Position numbers and translations under genes: made by a program
Source of the DNA: Bacillota bacterium
GTDB lineage: Bacteria; Bacillota; Clostridia; Oscillospirales; Ruminococcaceae
Assembly (NCBI GenBank): GCA_023415575.1
Contig: JAEZKF010000034.1
Coordinates: 1-35,193, forward strand
DNA: 35,193 bases
Direction: 5' to 3'
Shown: piece by piece, positions 9,115-17,313 of the stretch
How the letters are laid out: every line of letters begins with the position of its first letter
How positions within the stretch are numbered: the first letter of the stretch is position 1
Notes under the pieces: generated by a model
Databases searched by the model: none
Told to the model about the DNA's origin: nothing
Seen by the model: only the letters and a program-made list of their open reading frames with translations

Positions 9115-9148
9115 AGTAGCAAACTAAAGCGTTGCGGAGCGGATTGAA

Positions 9149-10345
9149 ATGAGACGGTATAATACCATGACTCCGGAGGGAATCCGAGATCTATTATTTG
9201 AGGAATGCGTTGCGCGCAGAACCTGCGAGAAAAATCTGCGTCAGCTGTTTACCGGATGCGGATACAACGAGGTTGTTACCGCAGGCCTGGAGTATTATGA
9301 CGTATTCTCGGAGGATAACAGGCATTTTCCTCAGGAGGCCATGTATAAGCTCACCGATCATCACGGCAGGCTGCTTGTATGCAGGCCGGACTCTACCGCG
9401 CCAATTGCTAGGCTTGTAGCCACCAGACTTCGGGAAGAGCCCTTGCCAATCCGCCTCTTTTACAACCAGGATGTCTATCAGATGACAAAAAGCCTATCCG
9501 GGCGCAGCAATGAGATTGTCCAGATGGGCATTGAGCTCATTGGCTCCGGCTCACGCCGCGCGGATTTAGAAGTTATCATCATTGCGCTGGACGCGCTTAA
9601 GGCTTTAAACAGTGCAGATTTTCGGTTTGAGATAGGACATATCGGCTTTTTCAATGCCATTTCAAAAAGCCTGCCGGTGGATGACGATGTCCGCGAGGAG
9701 ATTCGCACCCTCGTAGAGGCAAAGAATTACGCAGCCCTCAACGTTTTACTGGACCGAATCGGCAACGCAAAAGGGCTACAGGCATTAAAGCGGTTACCGT
9801 CCCTGTTTGGCGGCGTTGAGGTCATAGACGAAGCGATAGACCTGTTTGACAGTCCAGAAACCGCTGAGATACTCTGCTACCTAAAGGATTTATATAGCGA
9901 GATCGTAAAACTTGGGCTCGGAGACAAGGTGATTATCGACCTTGGACTTGTTCACCGATGGGAGTACTACACCGGTGTGGTGTTCCGCGGGTACATTGAA
10001 GGCTATGGGGAGCAGGTTTTGTCGGGCGGCCGATATGATACGCTACTTTCCGACTTTGGCAGACCTTTGCCTGCTGTCGGGTTTGGCGCCGATATCACAG
10101 CGATTGTTGCAGCCCTTGCGCGGAGCGGCAGAACGGTAAAACGCCGTGTTGCGGATGCCCTTATATTTGCAGAACCTGCATACCAGATTGAAGGCCTTGT
10201 GTTCATGCAGGAGCTTACCAAAAAGGGACTGCGGTGTGAGAACGCACTGAATGATAGCCTTGAGGAGGCAACCGCATACGCAAAGCAAAAGGGGATACCT
10301 AAGCTTTACTATGTGCGGGAACAGACTGAGGAGATTAGTCTTTAA
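9149..10345 (+). CDS. hisZ: ATP phosphoribosyltransferase regulatory subunit
   Basis: HisZ is a catalytically inactive relative of histidyl-tRNA synthetase. It pairs with a short HisG and gives it histidine feedback control. The 398-residue protein has class II synthetase core motifs (TPEGIRDLLFEE near the start, then the GIELIGSGSRRADLEVI stretch). It lacks the anticodon-binding domain expected in a true HisS, which is usually longer. It is followed by a short-form hisG, which fits HisZ rather than HisS. GGAG at 9136-9139 precedes the ATG at 9149. It is the first gene of a ten-gene histidine operon. Confidence 0.93.
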   Translation: MRRYNTMTPEGIRDLLFEECVARRTCEKNLRQLFTGCGYNEVVTAGLEYYDVFSEDNRHFPQEAMYKLTDHHGRLLVCRPDSTAPIARLVATRLREEPLPIRLFYNQDVYQMTKSLSGRSNEIVQMGIELIGSGSRRADLEVIIIALDALKALNSADFRFEIGHIGFFNAISKSLPVDDDVREEIRTLVEAKNYAALNVLLDRIGNAKGLQALKRLPSLFGGVEVIDEAIDLFDSPETAEILCYLKDLYSEIVKLGLGDKVIIDLGLVHRWEYYTGVVFRGYIEGYGEQVLSGGRYDTLLSDFGRPLPAVGFGADITAIVAALARSGRTVKRRVADALIFAEPAYQIEGLVFMQELTKKGLRCENALNDSLEEATAYAKQKGIPKLYYVREQTEEISL

Positions 10346-10395
10346 TCGAAACCGACGTCGGAAAGGATATTGCTCATTTGGGCAAGGGGCTTACT

Positions 10396-11034
10396 ATGAG
10401 ACCACTGCGTATTGCATTAACCAAGGGTCGACTTGAAAAGGAGACCATAATGCTGTTTGAACGGATGGGGTTTGACTGTGATGCCCTCATCAACAAGGGC
10501 CGCAAGCTAATTTTGACCCTGCCGGAAGCAAACCTAGAGGTATTGCTTGCCAAGGCTGCTGATGTAATAACTTATATCGAGCACGGTGTGTGTGATCTCG
10601 GCGTGGTGGGCAAGGATACCATCATGGAGCAGGGAAGAAGCTTTTATGAGATGCTTGACCTTGGCTTTGGCCGCTGCCGATTTGCGCTTGCAGCGCCCAA
10701 AGGCACCGATTTTTATAAAGGATACAGCATGAAAACCATTGCCACAAAGTACCCAAATGTAGCTAGAGAGTTCTTTGAGTCTAAGGGGATGGATGTGCGC
10801 ATTGTGAAGATTGAAGGCTCGGTTGAGCTTGCGCCGCTTATCTCGCTTGCGGATGCAATTGTGGACATCGTTGAAACAGGCTCCACTTTGCGGGAGAACG
10901 GACTGGAGATTATCGAGGAGATCGCTCCCATCTCGGCACGGGTCATCGTAAACATAGCGTCACTCAAGCTGCGCAAAACAGAGATTGAGGCACTACTATC
11001 CCGCATGAGCGCGCATTTGCAAATACCGGTCTGA
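10396..11034 (+). CDS. hisG: ATP phosphoribosyltransferase catalytic subunit, short form
   Basis: This enzyme catalyses the first committed step of histidine synthesis, joining ATP and PRPP to phosphoribosyl-ATP. At 212 residues it is the short form, which lacks the C-terminal regulatory domain and depends on HisZ, encoded just upstream. The protein opens with PLRIALTKGRLEKE, as in the family. The PRPP-binding region is around DAIVDIVETGSTLRENGL. The start at ATG 10396 is supported by AAGGGG six bases upstream. A longer form from TTG at 10378 is possible, because a second Shine-Dalgarno (GGAAAGG) lies 11 bases before it. The upstream gap contains the palindrome CCGACGTCGG (10352-10361). Confidence 0.95.
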   Translation: MRPLRIALTKGRLEKETIMLFERMGFDCDALINKGRKLILTLPEANLEVLLAKAADVITYIEHGVCDLGVVGKDTIMEQGRSFYEMLDLGFGRCRFALAAPKGTDFYKGYSMKTIATKYPNVAREFFESKGMDVRIVKIEGSVELAPLISLADAIVDIVETGSTLRENGLEIIEEIAPISARVIVNIASLKLRKTEIEALLSRMSAHLQIPV

Positions 11035-11059
11035 CAATTTGATTATGGGGTGCAAGGTT

Positions 11060-12346
11060 ATGATAAACATGGTATACGCAAACGGCAAGGATGAACTAGC
11101 CCTGTTGGATGCCCTCAAACAAAGGAGTGTCGAGACAGGCAAGGAGGTTACCGAACAGGTATCAAAAATCATTGAGGATGTTCGCAAAAATGGCGACCGC
11201 GCTGTTTTGGAGTACACAAGCCGCTTTGATCGGTTTGTGCCCGAAACGATGCTCGTATCAAAAGATGAGATTGATGCTGCCGTTGCGGCTGCTGACCCTG
11301 ATTTTGTGTACGCTCTGCGCAAGGCTGCCGACAATATTGCCCGCTTCCACGAAAAACAGCTGACCCATGGCTTTGTTGTAACCGATGAAAACGGCGTTAT
11401 GATGGGCCAGCGTGTGCGCGGATTGCATAGGGTTGGCCTCTATGTCCCCGGCGGCACGGCGGCATATCCGTCATCGGTGTTGATGAACGCAATCCCCGCG
11501 AGGATTGCCGGAGTAAAAGAGATTATCATGGTAACTCCTCCTGCACAGGGTGGGGCAAACCCCGATATCCTTGTAGCCGCAAGCATAGCAGGAGTTAGCA
11601 AGATTTATCTGGTTGGCGGGGCACAAGCGGTAGCAGCCCTTGCTTATGGTACCGAGACGATTCCCAAGGTAGATAAGATTGTAGGCCCCGGCAATATCTA
11701 TGTCGCAACCGCAAAACGCCTGCTTTATGGTGTAGTAGATATCGACATGGTGGCAGGGCCTAGTGAAATACTCATTATTGCAGATGAAACCGCAGACCCC
11801 GTGTACCTAGCTGCAGACCTGCTCAGTCAGGCCGAACATGACGTGCTTGCAAGTGCCATCTTGCTCACGAACAGCGCCCGCATTGCGGATGAAACCATAA
11901 AGGAGCTTGCTAGGCAAACCGAGGAAGCTCCGCGCCGCGAGATTATCGAGCGGTCGCTGCGCGATTACTCTGCTGTGATTGTATGTGAGAATCTCGATCG
12001 TGCGGTTGAGCTTGCAAACGAACTTTCGCCCGAACACCTGGAGGTTATGACCGAAAACCCAGCCGAATACCTCGGCAAGCTCGATAATGCAGGCTCCATC
12101 TTCCTCGGCAAATACTCACCGGAACCCCTTGGCGACTACTACGCAGGACCAAACCATGTGTTGCCTACAAGCGGCACGGCGCGCTTTTTCTCGCCGCTAT
12201 CCGTGGATAGCTTCGTGAAGCGCTCCAGCTTTATCAGCTACACTGAGAAGGCGCTTCGCTTAGCTAAGGATGACATCATCCGTATTGCGCAGCAGGAGGG
12301 GCTATATGCGCACGCGAATTCGGTGCGCGTGAGATTTCCCGATTAA
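11060..12346 (+). CDS. hisD: Histidinol dehydrogenase
   Basis: HisD catalyses the last two oxidations, histidinol to histidinal to histidine, using NAD and zinc. Starting at ATG 11060 the protein is 428 residues, the normal length. The family signature runs through about residues 168-245: ILVAASIAGVSKIYLVGGAQA, then KIVGPGNIYVATAKRL and MVAGPSEILIIAD. A later stretch, LSPEHLEVMTENP, holds conserved His and Glu residues. The earlier in-frame starts at 11039 and 11045 lack a good ribosome binding site, while GGGG and AAGG lie before 11060. The gene begins 25 bases after hisG. Confidence 0.96.
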   Translation: MINMVYANGKDELALLDALKQRSVETGKEVTEQVSKIIEDVRKNGDRAVLEYTSRFDRFVPETMLVSKDEIDAAVAAADPDFVYALRKAADNIARFHEKQLTHGFVVTDENGVMMGQRVRGLHRVGLYVPGGTAAYPSSVLMNAIPARIAGVKEIIMVTPPAQGGANPDILVAASIAGVSKIYLVGGAQAVAALAYGTETIPKVDKIVGPGNIYVATAKRLLYGVVDIDMVAGPSEILIIADETADPVYLAADLLSQAEHDVLASAILLTNSARIADETIKELARQTEEAPRREIIERSLRDYSAVIVCENLDRAVELANELSPEHLEVMTENPAEYLGKLDNAGSIFLGKYSPEPLGDYYAGPNHVLPTSGTARFFSPLSVDSFVKRSSFISYTEKALRLAKDDIIRIAQQEGLYAHANSVRVRFPD

Positions 12347-12376
12347 CCCTTATTTCCCCGGAAAGGAAGTAATCCA

Positions 12377-13429
12377 ATGCCCTATGAAATCTGCGAGAAG
12401 ATTAAGAAAATGACCCCCTACGAGCCCATCAGCGGCAATTATCCCATACGCCTTGATGCAAACGAATCCTTTCTGCAACCGGATGAAGGGTTACAGCTAA
12501 AGATAGTAGAAGCAGTCGTCGATGTTTCACTCAACCGCTACCCCGATGCATTGGCAACCAGGGTTTGTGAGGCGTTTGCAAAGCGGTATGGTGTAGGCGC
12601 ACAAAACGTGACGGCGGGTAACGGTTCTGACGAGCTGATTTCCATTATCATCGGCACGATGCTGCAAAAAGGCGAGCCACTGTTAACCTTTGCGCCTGAC
12701 TTTTCGATGTACCGTTTTTATGGAGAACTACAGGAGCTAAACCTTGTCACCCTGCAAAAGAGCGAGGATTTGACCATCAGCGCAGGGGAGATAGTTGATG
12801 CGGCAAAGCAGTGTGGCGCTAGGGCAATCATCTTTTCTAACCCTTGCAATCCCACCTCTCTTGTGATGACTGCAGAAGATGTCCTGTATATCGCCGAGAA
12901 TACTGATGCCCTAGTGATTGTAGATGAGGCGTACATGGACTTTAGCAACCAGTCCATCCTGTGTAAAGCTCCTGAGCTTGACAATGTGATTGTGCTGAAA
13001 ACCTGCTCTAAGGCAATGGGGGCAGCAGCACTACGTCTGGGCTTTGCGGTAGCCAATACAAAGTTAACAGATGCACTGCGCGTGGCAAAATCCCCTTATA
13101 ATACCGACAGCTTTTCGCAGGCAATCGGAACCGTTTTGCTTAGCGAGGACGGCTATCTTGATTACTGTGTCGATGCAATTATTCAAAGCCGCGACATCCT
13201 GTATGATGGCTTATCCTGCTTATCGGCGTTTAAGAAGGACAAAATTATCAAGGTTTTCAAGACCCAGACCAATTTCGTTCTTATGAAAATGACCGACGCA
13301 AAGGCTTGTTTTGAGGCACTCTTGACGGAAGGCATCGTTGTGCGGCAGATGGGTGAATACCTGCGCATCACAGCAGGAACTGATGCAGAAAACGCTGCGC
13401 TATTATCGGCGCTGGCAAGGATTCTATAG
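12377..13429 (+). CDS. hisC: Histidinol-phosphate aminotransferase
   Basis: This PLP-dependent class I/II aminotransferase converts imidazole-acetol phosphate to histidinol phosphate. The 350 residues include the PLP-anchoring Lys212 in TCSKAMGAAALRLG, the phosphate-binding Arg220, the NPCNPT motif at 155-160 and the Asp/Tyr pair in VDEAYMDF (182-189). The ATG at 12377 follows GGAAAGGA with about ten bases of spacing. It lies 30 bases after hisD and 26 before hisB. A broad-specificity role in aromatic amino acid transamination cannot be excluded, but the operon position makes the histidine role the main one. Confidence 0.95.
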   Translation: MPYEICEKIKKMTPYEPISGNYPIRLDANESFLQPDEGLQLKIVEAVVDVSLNRYPDALATRVCEAFAKRYGVGAQNVTAGNGSDELISIIIGTMLQKGEPLLTFAPDFSMYRFYGELQELNLVTLQKSEDLTISAGEIVDAAKQCGARAIIFSNPCNPTSLVMTAEDVLYIAENTDALVIVDEAYMDFSNQSILCKAPELDNVIVLKTCSKAMGAAALRLGFAVANTKLTDALRVAKSPYNTDSFSQAIGTVLLSEDGYLDYCVDAIIQSRDILYDGLSCLSAFKKDKIIKVFKTQTNFVLMKMTDAKACFEALLTEGIVVRQMGEYLRITAGTDAENAALLSALARIL

Positions 13430-13455
13430 CATGCAACAAGGAGGGCAGACAAACC

Positions 13456-14037
13456 ATGAGACAGGCACAAAAACAGAGGACCAGCAAAGAAACGGATATC
13501 TTTGTAAGCATTAACCTTGATGGAACGGGTAAGACCGATATTTCCACGGGAATCGGTTTCTTTGACCACATGCTTACGGCGCTGACAGTACACGCGGGCT
13601 TTGACCTTGTCGTACAGGCAAAGGGCGACCTTGCGGTGGATTGCCACCATACGGTGGAGGATACCGGTATCGTTCTTGGGCAGGCCTTTGCTGAGGCCCT
13701 TGGCGGGAAGAGCGGCATTGCCCGGTATGGCAGCTTTACCGTGCCCATGGATGAATCTCTTGCCTTCTGCTCGCTTGACATCAGCGGCAGACCCTATCTT
13801 GTGTTTGATTGCCCGTTTGTAAATCAATCAATCGGCGCAATGGATACTGCCATGGTCGAGGAGTTCTTCCGCGCATTTGCTTTCCATGCCGGCATTACCC
13901 TGCACATTAAGCTGTGGTATGGCGCAAACGACCATCACAAATGCGAGGCCGTGTTTAAATCAGTTGCGCATGCCCTGCGTCTTGCAGTAAAAACCACAGA
14001 GGATAAGACCCTCTCCACCAAGGGGATGCTCGACTGA
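13456..14037 (+). CDS. hisB: Imidazoleglycerol-phosphate dehydratase, monofunctional
   Basis: It removes water from imidazole glycerol phosphate to give imidazole-acetol phosphate. The 193 residues contain the two metal-binding His clusters of the family: GIGFFDHMLTALTVHAG with DCHHTVEDTG in the first half, and NDHHKCEAVFKSVAHALR in the second. There is no N-terminal HAD domain, so unlike E. coli HisB it does not supply histidinol-phosphate phosphatase, and that activity is not encoded elsewhere in the operon. AAGGAGGG (13438-13445) gives a strong ribosome binding site for ATG 13456. Confidence 0.96.
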   Translation: MRQAQKQRTSKETDIFVSINLDGTGKTDISTGIGFFDHMLTALTVHAGFDLVVQAKGDLAVDCHHTVEDTGIVLGQAFAEALGGKSGIARYGSFTVPMDESLAFCSLDISGRPYLVFDCPFVNQSIGAMDTAMVEEFFRAFAFHAGITLHIKLWYGANDHHKCEAVFKSVAHALRLAVKTTEDKTLSTKGMLD

Positions 14038-14077
14038 TTCTAGTCATAAACCGAATGCGAAAGGCATGGTTTTTCTC

Positions 14078-14674
14078 ATGATTGCAATCATCGACTACGG
14101 CGCAGGAAACTTGTTCTCAGTCAAAAACGCGCTCGATTATCTGGGCTATGAGAATCAAATCACCTCTGCACCGCAGGTGCTTGTCGATGCGGACAAGCTG
14201 ATACTGCCCGGCGTTGGGGCATTTCCTGACGCGATGCGGATGCTGCACGAAAGCGGGCTTGTGGATACCATCAAGCAGCAGGCAGTAATAAAGCCGCTAT
14301 TGGGTATTTGTGTTGGTATGCAGATGCTGTTTGAAAAGGGATACGAGTTTGTCGAAACGGATGGACTTGGTTTTTTATCCGGCTGCGTTCGTAAGATAGA
14401 GAGCGGAGGACTCAAGATTCCGCATATCGGGTGGAACGATTTGACCTTTCAAAACCCCTGCCCAATGGTAAACGGGGTTTCAGAGCACAGCTACGTATAC
14501 TTTGTGCACTCCTATTGCGCCAGTACCGATGATAAGAACATTTCAGCCTATACCGTGTACGGGCAGAAAATCCCGGCACTTGTGCACAGCGGCAACGTGT
14601 ACGGAACACAGTTTCATCCGGAAAAGAGCGGTGACATAGGTCTTAGGATGCTGAAGAACTTCTGTGAGCTGTGA
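14078..14674 (+). CDS. hisH: Imidazole glycerol phosphate synthase, glutamine amidotransferase subunit
   Basis: HisH releases ammonia from glutamine and passes it to HisF. The 198-residue class I amidotransferase has the nucleophile Cys78 in LLGICVGMQ and the His180/Glu182 pair in HPEK near the C-terminus. I place the start at ATG 14078 because the protein then begins IAIIDYGAGNL, as in relatives. An in-frame ATG at 14066 would add only MVFL and sits one base after the Shine-Dalgarno (GCGAAAGG), too close to be used. hisA and hisF follow. Confidence 0.95.
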   Translation: MIAIIDYGAGNLFSVKNALDYLGYENQITSAPQVLVDADKLILPGVGAFPDAMRMLHESGLVDTIKQQAVIKPLLGICVGMQMLFEKGYEFVETDGLGFLSGCVRKIESGGLKIPHIGWNDLTFQNPCPMVNGVSEHSYVYFVHSYCASTDDKNISAYTVYGQKIPALVHSGNVYGTQFHPEKSGDIGLRMLKNFCEL

Positions 14675-14726
14675 ATGCTTACGGTGTTTCAACTGTAAAG
14701 TTCCATAAATAAGAATAATGATATAT

Positions 14727-14742
14727 GCCTGATGAAACAGGC
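14727..14742 (+). other. Small inverted repeat between hisH and hisA
   Basis: GCCTG (14727-14731) and CAGGC (14738-14742) form a five-base-pair stem with a six-base loop in the 94-base gap between hisH and hisA. No U-tract follows, so a terminator role is not supported. No convincing internal promoter was seen in the gap. Confidence 0.3.
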
Positions 14743-14768
14743 CATGTTGAGAAAGGATGCCCAAAAGC

Positions 14769-15485
14769 ATGCTGATCTTTCCAGCCATTGATATAAAGAA
14801 TAAAACCTGTGTGCGCCTAACCCAAGGGGATTTCAGCACTGCCCAGCAGGTGGCAGATAGTCCATATGAAACTGCGCTCCGCTTTCGTGATGCAGGCGCT
14901 GAGTGGATTCACATGGTCGACCTCGACGGCGCAAAGATCGCCACTCCTCAAAACAGCGAAATCTTCTTAGGCGTTGCCAATGAGACAGGGCTGAAGGTGC
15001 AGGTCGGTGGTGGCATCCGCACAATGGAAACGGTGGAGTTTTATCTTTCCGGCGGTATTTCACGGGTCATTTTGGGCTCTGCCGCGGTGAAGTCGCCTGA
15101 TTTTGTGCGTAAAGCAGTAAAAGAATATGGAGACCGCATTGCGGTGGGGATTGACGCCAAAAACGGCATGGTTGCTGCTGAGGGCTGGTTGGATACCAGC
15201 ACTGTTCACTACATTGACCTTGCAAAACGCATGGAGGGAATAGGTGTAAAGTGTATTATCTTTACGGATATATCCAAGGACGGAACCCTATCGGGGCCTA
15301 ACATTGAGCAGCTATCTGAATTGCAAAATGCGGTATCCTGCAACATCATTGCAAGCGGTGGTATTAGAGACATCGGCCATATTAAGACCCTATCTTCCAT
15401 GGGCTTATACGGCGCTATCTGCGGTAAAAGCCTGTACGGAGGAACCCTTGACCTTGCCGAGGCCATTAAGACAGCAAAGAATTGA
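14769..15485 (+). CDS. hisA: Phosphoribosylformimino-5-aminoimidazole carboxamide ribotide isomerase
   Basis: This (beta/alpha)8 barrel isomerase opens the ribose ring of ProFAR to give PRFAR. The 238 residues start MLIFPAIDIKNKTCVRLTQG, with the catalytic Asp8, and the second catalytic Asp lies in AVGIDAKNGMVAAEGW. Phosphate-binding loops VGGGIRT and ASGGIRD are present. The start is placed at ATG 14769. The in-frame ATG at 14757 directly abuts the Shine-Dalgarno GAAAGG (14751-14756) and would add four residues not usual in the family. A strong hairpin follows immediately after the stop. Confidence 0.95.
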   Translation: MLIFPAIDIKNKTCVRLTQGDFSTAQQVADSPYETALRFRDAGAEWIHMVDLDGAKIATPQNSEIFLGVANETGLKVQVGGGIRTMETVEFYLSGGISRVILGSAAVKSPDFVRKAVKEYGDRIAVGIDAKNGMVAAEGWLDTSTVHYIDLAKRMEGIGVKCIIFTDISKDGTLSGPNIEQLSELQNAVSCNIIASGGIRDIGHIKTLSSMGLYGAICGKSLYGGTLDLAEAIKTAKN

Positions 15486-15514
15486 GGGGTAAGGTATGGC
15501 ATACGTCTTATCCC
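15486..15514 (+). other. Hairpin directly after hisA
   Basis: GGGGTAAG (15486-15493) pairs with CTTATCCC (15507-15514, one G-U pair), and the inner GTAT (15494-15497) pairs with ATAC (15501-15504) around the loop GGC, with a two-base bulge. It begins at the base after the hisA stop and is not followed by a T-run. It lies in the 123-base hisA-hisF gap and may affect read-through or mRNA processing within the operon. Confidence 0.5.
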
Positions 15515-15608
15515 AAGCAAAAAGTAGATTAAGCTTATGCAGATATGTGGAGCAGGTAAAGCCAGATACTACACTGGTTAAAACAAGTGACATAAAGGTT
15601 GTGAGAAG

Positions 15609-16376
15609 ATGCATGCCAAACGAATCATTCCCTGCCTTGACGTAAAAAACGGTAAGGTGGTTAAAGGGATAAACTTTGTTGATATCAAAGAGGTTGGTGA
15701 CCCGGTACAGTGTGCCATCGAATACAATCGACAGGACGCCGACGAGATTACTTTCCTGGATATTACGGCTACCCACGAGGGCAGGGGTACGATGATTGAT
15801 GTGGTGCGCCGTACCGCCCAAAACGTCTTTGTCCCGCTTACCGTGGGCGGAGGTATCCGCACCGTCGATGATTTCCACGACATTCTTCGGGCAGGGGCCG
15901 ATAAGGTATCGGTTAACTCGGCGGCAGTCCACAACCCTGAGTTGGTTAAAGCCGCAGCAGATAAGTTCGGCAGCCAGTGTGTTGTGGTGGCAATCGATGC
16001 AAGGCGGGCCGATGATGGCACCTTTCATGTGGTCATCAACGGCGGGCGCATTGATACTGGGATTGATGCTGTTAAATGGGCCCAGCAGGTCTATCGTTTG
16101 GGTGCAGGTGAGATTCTGCTGACCTCTATGGATGCCGACGGAACCAAAAACGGCTTTGATATAGAGCTGACTGATTTGGTTTCGCGCGCGATTGATATTC
16201 CCGTTATCGCATCGGGTGGGTGTGGAAGACTGGAGCATTTCTCTGAGGTGTTTCAGAAAACGGGTGCGGACGCTGCCCTTGCAGCATCCCTGTTCCATTA
16301 CGGTGAGCTGACGGTATCACAGGTGAAGCATCATCTTGCTGATAACGGCATTCCCGTACGGCTTTTGCAGGAATGA
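15609..16376 (+). CDS. hisF: Imidazole glycerol phosphate synthase, cyclase subunit
   Basis: HisF uses ammonia from HisH to convert PRFAR into imidazole glycerol phosphate and AICAR. The 255-residue barrel has the catalytic Asp11 in RIIPCLDVKNGKVVKGINF and the second catalytic Asp near residue 130 in CVVVAIDARR. Phosphate loops TVGGGIRT and ASGGCGRLEH are present, and the C-terminus ends with the typical GIPVR. AAAGG (15594-15598) precedes ATG 15609 by ten bases. It follows hisA after a gap of 123 bases, the longest in the operon. Confidence 0.97.
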   Translation: MHAKRIIPCLDVKNGKVVKGINFVDIKEVGDPVQCAIEYNRQDADEITFLDITATHEGRGTMIDVVRRTAQNVFVPLTVGGGIRTVDDFHDILRAGADKVSVNSAAVHNPELVKAAADKFGSQCVVVAIDARRADDGTFHVVINGGRIDTGIDAVKWAQQVYRLGAGEILLTSMDADGTKNGFDIELTDLVSRAIDIPVIASGGCGRLEHFSEVFQKTGADAALAASLFHYGELTVSQVKHHLADNGIPVRLLQE

Positions 16377-16411
16377 TCATTGTCGTATCAATAGGGGAAA
16401 GGAGCGACAGC

Positions 16412-16750
16412 ATGGACTTAAGCTTTTTTTTTCAAAAATCCGAACTAATCCCCGCGATTATTCAAGAGCAGGGCACCAATGAGGTGCTTATGCTCGCATA
16501 TATGAATAAGGAGAGCCTTGCAAAAACAATCGAGACGGGCTACACTTGGTTTTACTCCCGCTCTAGGCAGGAGCTTTGGAACAAGGGAGCGACATCCGGT
16601 CATCTGCAAAAGGTTTGTTCCATTACTGCGGACTGCGACAACGATACACTTTTGGTTGTGGTACAGCAAACGGGCTGTGCCTGCCATACCGGTAGCAAAA
16701 CCTGCTTCTTCAACCCGATTGTAACCGATAAGGGGGATAACGAGCGATGA
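16412..16750 (+). CDS. hisI: Phosphoribosyl-AMP cyclohydrolase
   Basis: It opens the adenine ring of phosphoribosyl-AMP, the third step of the pathway, and needs zinc and magnesium. The 112 residues carry EVLMLAYMNKESL, WFYSRSRQELWNKGATSGH, the Asp cluster DCDNDTL and the zinc Cys motif GCACHTGSKTCF. A good Shine-Dalgarno (GGAAAGGAG, from 16396) precedes ATG 16412. An in-frame ATG at 16373, overlapping the hisF stop, lacks one. hisI is separate from hisE here, unlike the fused gene of Bacillus and E. coli. Confidence 0.96.
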   Translation: MDLSFFFQKSELIPAIIQEQGTNEVLMLAYMNKESLAKTIETGYTWFYSRSRQELWNKGATSGHLQKVCSITADCDNDTLLVVVQQTGCACHTGSKTCFFNPIVTDKGDNER

Positions 16751-17073
16751 TGGATACACTACAGGGGCTGTATGATATAATATTAGAGCGCAAGGCAAAT
16801 CCGCAGGAAGGCTCATACACCTGTTATCTGTTCGAAAAGGGCCTTGATAAAATCTTAAAGAAATGCGGCGAGGAATGCAGCGAAACGATTATTGCCGCCA
16901 AAAATAACGATAATAAAGAAACTGCAAACGAAATCTGTGACCTTCTGTATCACCTCTTGGTATTGATGGCAGAACAGGGAATTACCCTTAGCGAAGTTGA
17001 GGCCATCCTTGAGGAGCGGAGGGCAAAAATCGGCAACCTCAAGCAGTTTCATCAGACGGATAAGAATTCCTAA
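16747..17073 (+). CDS. hisE: Phosphoribosyl-ATP pyrophosphohydrolase
   Basis: It removes pyrophosphate from phosphoribosyl-ATP, the second step of the pathway. The 108-residue all-alpha protein belongs to the MazG-like superfamily and shows the metal-binding Glu/Asp pattern in GEECSETIIAAKNNDNKE and NEICDLLYHLLVL. Its ATG overlaps the hisI stop (ATGA at 16747-16750), so the two are translationally coupled. It is the last gene of the operon. No clear intrinsic terminator follows before the rplS promoter. Confidence 0.96.
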   Translation: MMDTLQGLYDIILERKANPQEGSYTCYLFEKGLDKILKKCGEECSETIIAAKNNDNKETANEICDLLYHLLVLMAEQGITLSEVEAILEERRAKIGNLKQFHQTDKNS

Positions 17074-17112
17074 CATTTTGCGCAAAACCTGAAAAATGCT
17101 TGTATTTCACTC

Positions 17113-17141
17113 TTGCATTCTTTGCAAAACTATGTTAATAT
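17113..17141 (+). promoter_or_regulatory. Promoter of rplS
   Basis: TTGCAT (17113-17118), a 17-base spacer and TAATAT (17136-17141) form a good vegetative promoter. Transcription should begin near 17148, giving a leader of about 165 bases before rplS. Confidence 0.75.
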
Positions 17142-17147
17142 TTATAG

Positions 17148-17300
17148 GCATTTAGTGTTCCTCCGGATTCATGATGGTTTCATTTGATAATCATGTGTTC
17201 GGTGGGGTTTGATGCCCGGTTCACAATGAATCGCGACATTAAAGCTGACAGTCCTCTGCCGTTAGCGCTTTTATAGCGGGTATGAATGTCTGATAATTAA
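17148..17300 (+). other. Long 5' leader of rplS, candidate L19 autoregulatory leader
   Basis: The roughly 150 bases between the promoter and the Shine-Dalgarno contain no gene. CATGAT (17170-17175) and ATCATG (17190-17195) form a six-base-pair stem, and CGCT / AGCG near 17270 could form another. An L19 leader is a known RNA family in Firmicutes (Rfam L19_leader), and the position fits. I cannot confirm the consensus by eye, so this is inference from context. Confidence 0.35.
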
Positions 17301-17313
17301 GGAGGATATATAA

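Noticed and set aside
9121..9148. T-box or histidine attenuator leader before hisZ
   Set aside because: The predicted leader is only about 28 bases and contains no specifier loop, His-codon run or terminator.
9149..10345. Histidyl-tRNA synthetase (hisS) as the identity of the first his gene
   Set aside because: The length, the missing anticodon-binding domain and the adjacent short-form hisG fit HisZ better.
13183..13827. Minus-strand reading frame opposite hisC and hisB
   Set aside because: It overlaps two certain genes and shows no recognisable domain or start signal.
15496..15645. 49-codon plus-strand frame in the hisA-hisF gap (starts at ATG 15496)
   Set aside because: It has a GGGGTAAGG nearby but at almost zero spacing, runs 37 bases into hisF in another frame, contains no His codons that would suit a leader peptide, and resembles no family.
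15405..16298. Long minus-strand reading frame opposite hisF
   Set aside because: It is a shadow of hisF and hisA codon structure: no family resemblance, no ribosome binding site, and both plus-strand genes are certain.
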